The notes under the pieces were generated by a model. The model had not been told where the DNA came from. It saw nothing but the letters and a program-made list of their open reading frames with translations, and did no database searches. Position numbers and translations under genes: made by a program. This document shows, piece after piece, positions 42,746 to 51,513 of a stretch of 64,000 nt of DNA. Numbering within the stretch: position 1 is the first letter of the stretch; each line of letters begins with the position of its first letter. This DNA is from CAYFPS01 sp964345075 (lineage in GTDB: Bacteria > CAIWAD01): contig CAYFPS010000004.1 in the NCBI GenBank assembly GCA_964345075.1, positions 124,001-188,000 of the forward strand, written 5' to 3'.

Positions 42746-44542
42746 ATGTACGGCGAAACCCTCACGCGTATCACGAATGAAGTGGCCGAACGAGCGATCG
42801 GCTGGGAATCTTCCGAGCTCGATCAGCTGCTGAAACGGCTGCAGGCGCTTGGTGCCGACAGCAGGCAGATTCTGGGGCGCATCCTTGGCCGCCGTGAGGG
42901 CTGGCTCAGGGCGGCGAGCCTTCGTTACAGTGAGCTTGAAAATCCTGCGACTACCCTTAATGAGCTGACAGCCGGTGACTTTTTGCAGATCTGGCCAACT
43001 GCTGAACACACTGTGATCCCTGCCGATCTGCTGGAAGACCTGAGCAGCCGTGAACTGAACACAGTGCTCAACCGTCTGGGGGAAAGCATCGTGGGGAGCC
43101 TCGGCGAGCGCCGGCAGCGTTATTGCCAACGAATCGACAAGCCGGACCACGTAACACGCAGCCGCCAGCAGAGCCTTCTGCTTGATGGTCTCTCACTGGA
43201 TCCACGGGCGGCTCTTGCCGAGCTTGGGCCCTTCTACCGAGTGGCCGATCCATCTCAGTTCCGCCTGCTGATGCTGGCCTGGTCAGGAGACATGCGGATT
43301 GGTTTTCAGGAGGCCCTGCTTGCGGCCTTTGGAAAAGTGCAATACGAACACAGGCTGGATCTCACCGAAATGCCCTCACTTGTCGGGCAACAACTCACCG
43401 ATCAGCACACCTTTCGTGAGTCCGCCCTGCTGTTGGCCGACGAGCTTCAGCGGGAAGAGCCCGACCCGGATGATTGCTGGCTGACCTGGCGCAGGCTTGA
43501 GCGCATCACAAAATCAGGCGCAGGCACATTCTACCTGCGGCAAAGACAGCGCTTCATGGCCCAGCTGCGTTGCCAGCTGACATCCAGGCTGGAGAGGCTT
43601 GGCCGATACCGGGCCGCAAATCTCCTTCACAAAAGGAACCTCGCTTGTGATACACAGGGCTCAGGCTGGAAGCAAAGCCTGCGCCGCCTGCCGGTTAATA
43701 TGGGTCATCTTGAGGGCCGCGGTTCTGGAGCGCGCGTGGCCTTTGGCCTTCTTCCTGTAACACAAAGCCGCAAGCTCCGTCTGGAATTACTCAAGCGATG
43801 TGGAAACAGGTGGCAAGCACCGGAAGCACTAATTGAAGAGTGCTATCAAACCGTCCAGCACCCCGGCTGGCGTGGGGGCAAGGCACTTGGGGTCGGCCTG
43901 AAGGGCGGGGCACTGACCGTTGAAGAACGTGTGCTCGAGCAATTGGAGGATGACGGTTGGGAGGGCATCCACTGTGAGAGTCGCCTGATCAATGCACTGG
44001 CAGGGCTAGTGGCATGGGATGTGATTTTTGCGCCACTGCCCGGTGCTTTCATTCACCCTTTGCAGACAGCGCCGCTGGACTGGGGTGCTAAGGGCTTTCT
44101 GGAAAGGCGCAATGAGAGCTGGTCAGAACTTTGTGTCCGCCTTCGTGAGTCAGCAATCCAACAGCTTGTTCAAGATGCCATCAAAAGCAAGAGTGGCCTG
44201 ATGAATCCCCTTGTTTCCTGGAGATGGCTTTTGGAGGAAAGAGAGGACGCCGGCTCGATCAAGCCAATGGAGGCCCTTCTGCGTTTGGCTGATAGCCTTT
44301 CAAGCAGAGATCTTTTGTGTATCACAAAACTCCTGCTTGATTCACCCGGCGATTATGCCAGCGGTGCACCCGACCTGCTCCTCTTCAAAAGCGATGGATC
44401 ATCCGAAATCTGCTTTGCTGAGGTAAAGGGGCCGGGAGACAGCTTGCACTGCGGCCAGCAGCTCTGGATTGAACTATTGGCCGGGCTTGGATTGCAGGTG
44501 CGGTTAGTCCAGCTAAAAGAAAACCGGGGCGCATCCAGCTGA
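42746..44542 (+). CDS. FAN1-type VRR-NUC structure-specific nuclease
   Basis: A 598-residue protein. The C-terminal VRR-NUC domain carries the PD-(D/E)XK catalytic set GAPDLLLFKS and CFAEVKGPGDSLHCGQQLWIELL, the diagnostic FAN1 signature. The middle region has the helical TPR-like organisation of FAN1 (RRLERITKSGAG, SRLERLGRYRAANLLHKR), and the large N-terminal part is divergent. Eukaryotic FAN1 and its bacterial homologues trim DNA flaps during interstrand-crosslink repair. No partner gene is adjacent. It carries octamers at 43647 and 44318 plus TGTAACAC and CGTATCAC variants. Confidence 0.88.
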   Translation: MYGETLTRITNEVAERAIGWESSELDQLLKRLQALGADSRQILGRILGRREGWLRAASLRYSELENPATTLNELTAGDFLQIWPTAEHTVIPADLLEDLSSRELNTVLNRLGESIVGSLGERRQRYCQRIDKPDHVTRSRQQSLLLDGLSLDPRAALAELGPFYRVADPSQFRLLMLAWSGDMRIGFQEALLAAFGKVQYEHRLDLTEMPSLVGQQLTDQHTFRESALLLADELQREEPDPDDCWLTWRRLERITKSGAGTFYLRQRQRFMAQLRCQLTSRLERLGRYRAANLLHKRNLACDTQGSGWKQSLRRLPVNMGHLEGRGSGARVAFGLLPVTQSRKLRLELLKRCGNRWQAPEALIEECYQTVQHPGWRGGKALGVGLKGGALTVEERVLEQLEDDGWEGIHCESRLINALAGLVAWDVIFAPLPGAFIHPLQTAPLDWGAKGFLERRNESWSELCVRLRESAIQQLVQDAIKSKSGLMNPLVSWRWLLEEREDAGSIKPMEALLRLADSLSSRDLLCITKLLLDSPGDYASGAPDLLLFKSDGSSEICFAEVKGPGDSLHCGQQLWIELLAGLGLQVRLVQLKENRGASS

Positions 44543-44554
44543 CACGCCCCGGTT
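44522..44554. terminator. Hairpin spanning the nuclease stop codon
   Basis: AACCGGGGCG (44522-44531) pairs perfectly with CGCCCCGGTT (44545-44554); the stop codon (44540-44542) is in the loop. No T tract follows on the plus strand. Between convergent genes, so termination is plausible. Confidence 0.5.
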
Positions 44555-44575
44555 GGAAGTTACATGCTGTGAAGA

Positions 44576-46762
44576 TCAGTCGTTGTGGCTTGTCACACGG
44601 TAAAGCCGGACCTGATCATCAGATACGGCCACGCTGAGGATAAGCTCCGAGGTTGACTGCAGCAGACTCCAGCTGGCACCACCGTCCGCGCTTTCATAGA
44701 CATAATAGCCATTGGCATTAGCCACGGCTTCCCATTCCAACTGGATGCTAACACTGGAGATCACAGAGACTGTAACCGCTGGTGCCGTGGGTGGTGTGCT
44801 GGCGGTAACGGTAAAACTCCATAGCTGATTGAAATAATTGGCGTTGGGGCTGGCATCAACAGCTACCAGGCTATATTCAACCAGACCGCCACCAGTCGCA
44901 CCCGGGATCTGGCTCAGATAAAGGTCGGGACCTACTAGTGCAGGCGGAACAGAAACCCAACTACCACCATCAATACGATAACTGCAGTTGATGGACGCTA
45001 TTCCACAGGGGTCGCTGACCTCAAAGAAAGCATCATAGGGTCCTGCTACATCCTCGGTGTCCACAAGTGGAGTATGAATGACAGCAGGAGCTGCAACATC
45101 GGTCAAACATGGATTCTGCACATAGAAGCTTCCTGCCGTCGTCGATTGATTCAGATTTGCAGATGCATCGGTAGCAATGATTTCGTAGAACACAGTCGTA
45201 TTTGCAGTCTGCGCGGGAATCGAGCCGATCCATGTATCACCGCTTGAATTCGACATGGAAACATTTACCCAGCTTCCACCCGTGTTCCAGCGGAGCATTA
45301 CGTCAGAAACACCACAATCGTCCGTCGCTTCTGCTGACACTGGATATGGGTTCTCGATATCGCTTGTGTTCGACAAGGGTGTATGCACAATCGAAGGACC
45401 ATCGGCATCCACCTCACAGGGGTCGGGCGGTGATACAAGCAAGAGCGCAGCATAGGCATTCAGGCGGCCATAGCCGGTGGTCGTATCGTAACCAATGGTG
45501 CCCATGTCCACAGCCGAATCACGAATGATCGTATAGATTTCACCGGCCGTGAGTGTGGGATCCGCGCCCTTGATCAGCGCAGCCACGCCAGCCACATGCG
45601 GCGTGGCACCACTGGTGCCGTTCATGTTGAGGATGTAGCTGTTGATGGTCGCGCTGCGCAGATCCACACCCGGCGCCATGACGTCCAGTCCGGTTCCGTA
45701 GTTGGAACCCCACCAGTACTCGCCATCGCAGGAGCTGGGCGACTTGCGCTCATTACAGGGCGAGAGGGCACCCACAGCCATGCAATTGCTGTAACCGGCC
45801 GGATAGCTGATGCTGCTGGCATTATCGTTACCGGCAGCTGCAATCACCGCGACACCAGCGTTGAAGGCAGTAGTGATAGCAGTGTTGAAGGTTGATGAGT
45901 AGCCACCGCCGCCCAGACTCATGCTGATCACATCGGCACCGTTCTGGCGCGCCCAGTTGACGCAGTCGATGATATCCGTCGTGTAACCACTGCCATTGGC
46001 CGCCAGAGCCTTCATCGGCATGATGCGGGCATTCCAGTCCACACCGGACATGCCGGTGGAGTTGTTGGTCATGGCCGCGGCCAGACTTGCACAGGCCGTG
46101 CCGTGCATGTTGTCATCATCGGCCGTGGCATCGTTGTTCACGTAATCGTAGCCGGGCACAATCTTGGCCTGCAGATCCGGGTGATTCAAATCCACGCCGG
46201 TATCGATAATGGCAATGGTCACGTCTGTCGACCCGGTGAAGATATCCCAGGCTTCGTCAGCGTCGATATCCACATCGTTGTTTCCATAAGCCGGATACTG
46301 GCCCACATTTCTCAGCGCCCACTGTTGCGTGTAATACTGATCATTGGGCGTGGTGAGCATGGTATACACGGTCCAGTCGGGCTCCGCAAGCTCGACTTCT
46401 GGACGGGCGTTCCAGGCCGCCAGCTCGGCCTCCAGATCTGCATCAGCTGAGAAGTACACGATTAGGTCACGGTCGTGTCCGGCCTCAAGGTTGGCTGCAT
46501 CGAGCAGCTCGCTCTCGATCAGTGTCTCGATGGATGTAACACCGCGGCGGTTGGCAAAACTGGCCAGCTCGCCAGCGTTCAGCACCGCAAGCCCATCGGC
46601 CTGGCGATCGAAGGCTGGCTGCGCGAGGCGAACCATCAGTCGACCGGCAGCAGCCTGGTGTCCCTGCACCCAGGGATCGTCGGTCAGAGTCCTGCCTTCG
46701 ACAGGGGCCATAGCCCAGCCGCCTGTAGACAGAAAAAGAGAAGCGAGGATAAGGGCCTTCAT
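44576..46762 (-). CDS. Secreted subtilisin-like serine peptidase (S8) with two Ig-like domains
   Basis: A 728-residue exported peptidase. Signal peptide MKALILASLFLSTGGWAMA; the prodomain runs to about residue 150. The catalytic triad is Asp in IAIIDTGVDLNHPDL, His in DNMHGTACASLAA and Ser in NGTSGATPHVAGVAAL. After ~residue 430 come two tandem Ig-like repeats, each starting with a D-x2-x-P-x-I/V-x-HTPL-x2-T-x-D pattern and containing a DxCG motif, then an Fn3-like domain (VSIQLEWEAVANANGYYVYES). No Por sorting tail. The start follows AAAGGAATGCC. It is divergent from a second subtilase. Octamers at 45233 and 45430. Confidence 0.93.
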   Translation of the reverse strand: MKALILASLFLSTGGWAMAPVEGRTLTDDPWVQGHQAAAGRLMVRLAQPAFDRQADGLAVLNAGELASFANRRGVTSIETLIESELLDAANLEAGHDRDLIVYFSADADLEAELAAWNARPEVELAEPDWTVYTMLTTPNDQYYTQQWALRNVGQYPAYGNNDVDIDADEAWDIFTGSTDVTIAIIDTGVDLNHPDLQAKIVPGYDYVNNDATADDDNMHGTACASLAAAMTNNSTGMSGVDWNARIMPMKALAANGSGYTTDIIDCVNWARQNGADVISMSLGGGGYSSTFNTAITTAFNAGVAVIAAAGNDNASSISYPAGYSNCMAVGALSPCNERKSPSSCDGEYWWGSNYGTGLDVMAPGVDLRSATINSYILNMNGTSGATPHVAGVAALIKGADPTLTAGEIYTIIRDSAVDMGTIGYDTTTGYGRLNAYAALLLVSPPDPCEVDADGPSIVHTPLSNTSDIENPYPVSAEATDDCGVSDVMLRWNTGGSWVNVSMSNSSGDTWIGSIPAQTANTTVFYEIIATDASANLNQSTTAGSFYVQNPCLTDVAAPAVIHTPLVDTEDVAGPYDAFFEVSDPCGIASINCSYRIDGGSWVSVPPALVGPDLYLSQIPGATGGGLVEYSLVAVDASPNANYFNQLWSFTVTASTPPTAPAVTVSVISSVSIQLEWEAVANANGYYVYESADGGASWSLLQSTSELILSVAVSDDQVRLYRVTSHND

Positions 46763-46906
46763 GGCATTCCTTTCGCATGGGGGGTCGTTCCTGATTCCAG
46801 GTCTCGACTCGTTGGCTTTTTCTTCGATTTGGTTGGTCAGGCGAGACTACGATTTTTCAGCTTTGAAAACAAGGAATAAATTCACATTGACAAGAGACTT
46901 GCAGGA

Positions 46907-48469
46907 ATGGGATTGAAACACCATCCTTTGCCGATGCCCATGTCAAAGCTGATTTCCCTTCCCCTCTTCCTCCTGTCGATGCTGTGCTCAGCCTCGGCCG
47001 GTCTTCCCGTGCTCAGCATGGATCCTCTTGTTCATCAACTTGTTGCTGTTAAACTCGCCGCAAACAAAGCAGGCGCTGAAGACTCACTCCTGGCCTTTTG
47101 CAAGGAGCAGCAACTGATTGTGGGACGGCATTTTCCACATGACGATGACCCTGAAATCGAAGCGATTCTGGGCCGCTGGTTTCTGCTTGATTCAGCTGAC
47201 CGCAATGACCTTTCAGCCTGGCTTGCCAGCCGAAAGTGGATTGCCGCTTTTTCTCCAAATGCCCCTGCACACCTCAATCATGTTCCAAATGATCCAGAAT
47301 ACCCCGGTCAGTGGTGCTTTCATAATGAAGGTCAGGCCGTCAGCCTGAGTGGTGAACTGGTTGGAGCAAGCGACTACGACATGGGTCTGGAGAATGTCTG
47401 GAACCGTGTGACAAATCCACCCAGCCCGGTCGTGGCAGTGCTGGATACCGGAATCGATCCTGATCATCCCGAGTTTCATGGCCGGATCCTGCCCGGCTTC
47501 AACTTCATTACCAATCTGCCCGGCGCGGTCGATGATAATGGACATGGAACGGCAGTGGCCTCGCTGATTGGCGCACAGGGCGACAACGCCAGCGGCATGG
47601 CCGGCAGCTGCTGGAATCTGCGCTTTCTTCCGCTGAAGGTCTTCAATTCAATTGGCCAGGGAAGCGGTGTTACACTGGCCAATGCCTTGAACTTCGCCAG
47701 ACAGCAAGGGGCAAGCCTGATCAACTTCAGTGGCGGCATGGACACCGACTATGAGCCGGCTGCCGATCTGATTGATCTGCTGCGCTCACAAGGCAGACTC
47801 ACGGTCTCTGCAGCCGGAAATACCGGGTCAAGTGTTCTCGACTTTCCCGCCAGGCATGAAAGCTGCGTGGCCGTAGGTGCATTGAGTCCCTGCGCGGAGC
47901 ACAAGTCCTTTGCCAGCTGCGATGGGGAGACCAACTGGGCGAGCAACACGGGGAACAATCTCTTTTGTGTCACGCCGGGTGTCCGCCTCCTCGCCGCCTT
48001 GCGTGGTGGAGGCTACCGAAGTGACTTCAGAGGGACATCCGCCTCATCCGCTCTACTAAGCGGAGCGATTGCGCTGCTGCTGCAGGCTGATCCCTCAATT
48101 GATGGTGAATCCATACTGGACTTGCTCCGTGATACAGCGTGGGATCTCAGCGCTACCGGGCATGATACAGCTACCGGCTGGGGCCTGCCGCGGACGGATC
48201 TTGCCATGAACATGATACTGCCGCCTGCCGTGCTCAATCTGCGTATTCAGCATGTGGGGAGCTGGATCAACCTTGAGTGGGATGAGCTGACAGGCGCATC
48301 AGGCTATTTGATTGAGCGGGCGATTGGGAATGACGCTTTTGCAGTTATTGATCAGGTGAGCCTAAATAGCTGGCAAAGCAATCTGCGGGAAGTGGCGATA
48401 GGAAATGCCCGATATCGCGTACGGGCCGTCCTGAATGGTCAGGCTTCCTCACCTCGATCTGAGCGATAA
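46907..48469 (+). CDS. Second secreted subtilisin-like serine peptidase (S8)
   Basis: Up to 520 residues. Start is uncertain: ATG 46907, 46934 or 46940 all precede the signal peptide KLISLPLFLLSMLCSASA, and 46940 gives the most typical one. The triad is Asp in VAVLDTGIDPDHPEF, His in DNGHGTAVASLIG and Ser in RGTSASSALLSGAIALLL. A short Fn3-like domain (INLEWDELTGASGYLIERA) ends the protein. It shares VGALSPC..HKS/ERKSP-SCDGE-W-SN blocks with the divergent subtilase, so the two probably arose by duplication. Its 3' end overlaps the convergent FemAB-like gene by 31 bp. Confidence 0.92.
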   Translation: MGLKHHPLPMPMSKLISLPLFLLSMLCSASAGLPVLSMDPLVHQLVAVKLAANKAGAEDSLLAFCKEQQLIVGRHFPHDDDPEIEAILGRWFLLDSADRNDLSAWLASRKWIAAFSPNAPAHLNHVPNDPEYPGQWCFHNEGQAVSLSGELVGASDYDMGLENVWNRVTNPPSPVVAVLDTGIDPDHPEFHGRILPGFNFITNLPGAVDDNGHGTAVASLIGAQGDNASGMAGSCWNLRFLPLKVFNSIGQGSGVTLANALNFARQQGASLINFSGGMDTDYEPAADLIDLLRSQGRLTVSAAGNTGSSVLDFPARHESCVAVGALSPCAEHKSFASCDGETNWASNTGNNLFCVTPGVRLLAALRGGGYRSDFRGTSASSALLSGAIALLLQADPSIDGESILDLLRDTAWDLSATGHDTATGWGLPRTDLAMNMILPPAVLNLRIQHVGSWINLEWDELTGASGYLIERAIGNDAFAVIDQVSLNSWQSNLREVAIGNARYRVRAVLNGQASSPRSER

Positions 48470-49464
48470 AGTAGTTTCCAGCCCCTTCTGGCAAGCTTCA
48501 ACAAAACAGGGTGATACACACGCTGGAAGCGTGTCACACGAATTTCCTTGCCGCCAAATCGGCGTTTGAATTCCGCTGGACCATAGTCTTCACCTACACG
48601 TCCACCACCACCGAAGTCAAAGGACTTCATGCCTGCAGCCTGCAGATCCTCCAGAATCTTGTCGACGAGCCATGTACCGGCCTGCGTGTGAATGTGTGAT
48701 TCAGCCGAACCCGTGTACCAGTCAATCGCCTTGCCGTGATACATCAGCTCTACGCGGGCATTGATCGGGATCTCCCGGTCCTGCACCTTCAGCCAGACGA
48801 GATAGATCCGGGCCATTTCCTTCGGCACCAGCACCTTGAATACAGCCCTGAGAAGGGGCCAGGGCAGGCAGGGCGCCTGAACTCGCTGGCAGGTTTCATT
48901 GAGCAGTGCAAGGGCATGGCGCAGGCCCTCTGGATCACGCACGGGCTCCCAGCGCAGGTTCATGGCTCTGCCGCGACGGATATTGCGGGAGATAGCTCTG
49001 CTGAAGGCATGTCGAAAGGAGCCTGTCTCACCGTCAAGGTTAATCAGAAAATTGCGGTGCTCGTCAACCCGGAAGGTCCCATCATCAAACCATGCTCTGC
49101 GAACATCATCCTCGATGAATTGTTCGAAGTACAGGGCCCGGCGGGAGAGCCTTTTGTCACACCATGCCTGCATTCGGGCGTAGACTTCCTGGCTGCTGGC
49201 GAGCATTCCAGCAGGGGCAAAGGCCTTGCAGCCAACCAGCGGAATGGGTGCCAGCTTGTCCAGAATGATCGGGGCCAGACCTGCAAGTTTTCCATGGCTG
49301 TCCCGGCAAGTGCAAAGAAAGAGATCGATTTTGGCGCGCCTGAGACACTCAACAAATTCCGGTGTGTGATACACGCTGGCAGCCGAATGCTCAGCCAGGA
49401 AGGCATTCCACTCTGCAAGTTCCGGTGGGGCGTTGTTGCAGCAATATGCCTGATCCGTCTTCAC
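48439..49464 (-). CDS. FemAB/GNAT-like acyltransferase
   Basis: A 341-residue protein of the FemAB-related acetyltransferase-6 fold: VYHTPEFVECLRRA near the start, LAPAGMLA in the first lobe, and in the second lobe NARVELMYHGKAIDWYTGSAE, GTWLVDKILEDLQAAGMKSFDFGGGGRVGEDYGPAEFKRRFGG. Such enzymes attach amino acids to peptidoglycan or lipids or modify exopolysaccharides. Start GTG at 49464 overlaps the MFS stop (GTGA). It has three octamer copies (48511, 48736, 49366), all encoding Tyr-His. Confidence 0.82.
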   Translation of the reverse strand: MKTDQAYCCNNAPPELAEWNAFLAEHSAASVYHTPEFVECLRRAKIDLFLCTCRDSHGKLAGLAPIILDKLAPIPLVGCKAFAPAGMLASSQEVYARMQAWCDKRLSRRALYFEQFIEDDVRRAWFDDGTFRVDEHRNFLINLDGETGSFRHAFSRAISRNIRRGRAMNLRWEPVRDPEGLRHALALLNETCQRVQAPCLPWPLLRAVFKVLVPKEMARIYLVWLKVQDREIPINARVELMYHGKAIDWYTGSAESHIHTQAGTWLVDKILEDLQAAGMKSFDFGGGGRVGEDYGPAEFKRRFGGKEIRVTRFQRVYHPVLLKLARRGWKLLYRSDRGEEA

Positions 49465-50669
49465 GCCCGCGCCTCGGCTGGAACTTCGTCCGTGTCCGTG
49501 TCAAGAAGTCTGATGGCCTGCCCCAGAAGGAGCGAACAGAAGGCCAGCAACATGCCCAGGTAAAAGGTCAGACGATAATCGAAGGTCCAGATCAATCCAC
49601 CGAGGGGCGGTATCACGACAGCGGCAATGTGATTGATCGTAAATCCTACAGCCATGCTGGGTGCGACATCAGCAGGGTCGGCGATTTTCTGAAAGTAGGT
49701 GCGAATGGCAATGGACATGTTGAAGAAGATGTGATCCACCACGTAGAGCAAGGCCAGCAGCCCTTTGCTTTCTGCAACCGTGTAGCCAAAGAAAACAAGA
49801 ATGAGCCCGGCATATTCCAGCGTGATCACAAAACGCTCGCCCAGCTGCTGCACCAGACGCCCAATCTGCGGTGCGACAAAAAGCGTAATTGCGCTGTTCA
49901 GGATGAAGAGGCCGCTGATTTCCTGAACTGTAAAACCCTTGTGCTTGACCAGCAGAAAGACGGCAAAGGCAACAAAGATCTGGCGCCGCGCCCCGGAAAG
50001 GAAAGTCAGGGCGTAATACAACCAATAGCGCTTTTTGAGGATCATTTTCTTGTGCTGTGGAACACGCTCCTGAAAGGCTGGCCAGTGGACGGCCGCCCAA
50101 ATGGAAATGGCCACCAGCAGAAAGCCCGCGCCCATCATCAATTGTGCATAGCTGAGCCAACTGGAAAGCAGCCAGACGGCCCCGAGTCCGATCAGCCCCG
50201 CCAGACCCGACCAGCCACGCAGCTGCCCGAGGAAGATCGGGCTGCGATCCTTGGGGATATGCTGCAGAGTGAGGCTCTGATTGACGGTTTCATAGTAGTG
50301 GAAGCCGAAACTCATCAGAAGGGTTGTCAGCAGAATCCCGGAATAGGAAGGGAAAATGCCTGTCAGGGCGATGCCCAGTCCCATGGCAGCAAGCGACAAC
50401 CAGGCCAGACGCTGCTCGGAGACATAGCGAATAATGAAAACGACCAGTAGTGCCAGAAAGCCGGGGACCTCACGCAGGCCTTGTATCACGCCCATCTGCG
50501 CAGCCTCAATTCCTGCCTGCTCCACAGCAAAGTTGTTGAAGACACTGCGCCAAATCTGAAAACTGGCAAAGGATCCGATACCCATCAGGATCAGAAAATG
50601 ACGCACCTGCCGCATCTGCGGGTCCGTGTCGGCAACCGACGGAAGGATGTGTTTCAACAAGTGTTTCAT
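49461..50669 (-). CDS. Major facilitator superfamily transporter
   Basis: A 402-residue, 12-helix MFS carrier starting at ATG 50669 (MKHLLKHILPSV); a longer frame from 50765 runs into the divergent rmlC gene. Typical segments include HFLILMGIGSFASFQIWRS, VPGFLALLVVFIIRYVSEQRLAW and GLAGLIGLGAVWLLSSWLSY, with a loop FQERVPQHKKMILKKRYW between the halves. The substrate cannot be inferred. It precedes the FemAB-like gene with a 4-bp overlap, so export or flipping of a modified precursor is one idea. Octamer at 50482. Confidence 0.85.
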   Translation of the reverse strand: MKHLLKHILPSVADTDPQMRQVRHFLILMGIGSFASFQIWRSVFNNFAVEQAGIEAAQMGVIQGLREVPGFLALLVVFIIRYVSEQRLAWLSLAAMGLGIALTGIFPSYSGILLTTLLMSFGFHYYETVNQSLTLQHIPKDRSPIFLGQLRGWSGLAGLIGLGAVWLLSSWLSYAQLMMGAGFLLVAISIWAAVHWPAFQERVPQHKKMILKKRYWLYYALTFLSGARRQIFVAFAVFLLVKHKGFTVQEISGLFILNSAITLFVAPQIGRLVQQLGERFVITLEYAGLILVFFGYTVAESKGLLALLYVVDHIFFNMSIAIRTYFQKIADPADVAPSMAVGFTINHIAAVVIPPLGGLIWTFDYRLTFYLGMLLAFCSLLLGQAIRLLDTDTDEVPAEARA

Positions 50670-50742
50670 TTTGTTTCCAGCTATGGGACAAGCTGTCAAG
50701 GTAAAGAGCTGGAATCGTATTTTGTTCGAACAGGGAGGTATT

Positions 50743-51315
50743 GTGAAGGTCCGGTCGCTCGCCATTCCAGATGTAATGCTGATTGAACCGCTGGTCCATG
50801 GTGACGAGCGGGGCTTTTTTCTGGAATGCTGGAATGCCCCTCGTTACAGCCAGGCAGGCGTTGCAGCGTCTGGATTCGTCCAGCTGAATCACAGCCGTTC
50901 TGCCAGAGGCATTCTGCGCGGCCTTCACTTTCAGTTGAAACATCCACAGGGTAAACTCGTCCGCGCCCTGTCCGGTGAAGTTCTGGATGTTGCCGTGGAT
51001 CTGCGACCTTCTTCCAGCACCTTTGGACAATGGGTCTCTGCCATCCTCAATGCAGACAAGCACCATCAGCTGTGGATTCCGCCGGGCTTTGCGCATGGCT
51101 TTGTAACACGAAGCGATTCAGCCGATTTTGAGTATCTCTGCACAGACCTGTATCACGCTGAAGATGAAGGCTGCATTCGCTGGAATGATCCAGAGCTTTC
51201 CATTGATTGGGGCGTGGACGACCCGCGTGTTTCCGAAAAGGACCGACAGGCTCTTTCCTTTTCAGCCCAAAAGGCTTTGTTTGAAAAACACTACCGTAAT
51301 CTTCTCCAGACTTGA
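50743..51315 (+). CDS. rmlC: dTDP-4-dehydrorhamnose 3,5-epimerase
   Basis: A 190-residue cupin-fold epimerase of dTDP-L-rhamnose synthesis. Signatures: HGDERGFFLECWN, NHSRSARGILRGLHFQ (catalytic His), GEVLDVAVDLRPSSSTFGQW and WIPPGFAHGFVTRSDSADFEYLCTDLYH. Start GTG at 50743 has GGGAGG four bases upstream; reading from 50626 would overlap the MFS gene. rmlA, rmlB and rmlD are not in the window. Octamer at 51149 and TGTAACAC at 51102. Confidence 0.95.
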   Translation: MKVRSLAIPDVMLIEPLVHGDERGFFLECWNAPRYSQAGVAASGFVQLNHSRSARGILRGLHFQLKHPQGKLVRALSGEVLDVAVDLRPSSSTFGQWVSAILNADKHHQLWIPPGFAHGFVTRSDSADFEYLCTDLYHAEDEGCIRWNDPELSIDWGVDDPRVSEKDRQALSFSAQKALFEKHYRNLLQT

Positions 51316-51345
51316 TCCACTAGAGCACACTTGACACATTGCACA

Positions 51346-51372
51346 GCGGAAGGTCATGCGCCTTCCGCTTTT
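51346..51372 (+). terminator. Terminator after rmlC
   Basis: GCGGAAGG (51346-51353) pairs with CCTTCCGC (51361-51368) around a 7-nt loop, then TTTT at 51369-51372. It separates rmlC from the TPP riboswitch. Confidence 0.75.
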
Positions 51373-51380
51373 CACATCAC

Positions 51381-51452
51381 GTTGTAGGGGTGCCGCGAGC
51401 GGCTGAGAGCAAACCCTTCGAACCTGATCCGGGTAATGCCGGCGCAGGGAAC
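51381..51452 (+). promoter_or_regulatory. TPP (THI-box) riboswitch
   Basis: Contains the conserved thi-box segments: GGGGTGCC at 51387-51394, GGCTGAGAG at 51401-51409, ACCCTT then GAACCTGATC at about 51413-51429, and GGGTAATGCCGGCGCAGGGAA ending near 51452. It lies ~60 bp before a TonB-dependent receptor gene. Downstream, CCTTT (51491-51495) can pair with AAAGG (51500-51504) of the Shine-Dalgarno sequence, suggesting translational control: TPP binding would lower expression. Confidence 0.95.
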
Positions 51453-51513
51453 AGCAGAATCCCGTTCGATTTTGTCTCTCGCTTGCAGGCCCTTTCTCAA
51501 AAGGAGGAAGGCC

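Noticed and set aside
48511..48542. Local inverted pair GTGATACAC...GTGTCACAC as a terminator
   Set aside because: It lies well inside the FemAB-like coding region and lacks a T tract; it is the octamer plus a partial match.
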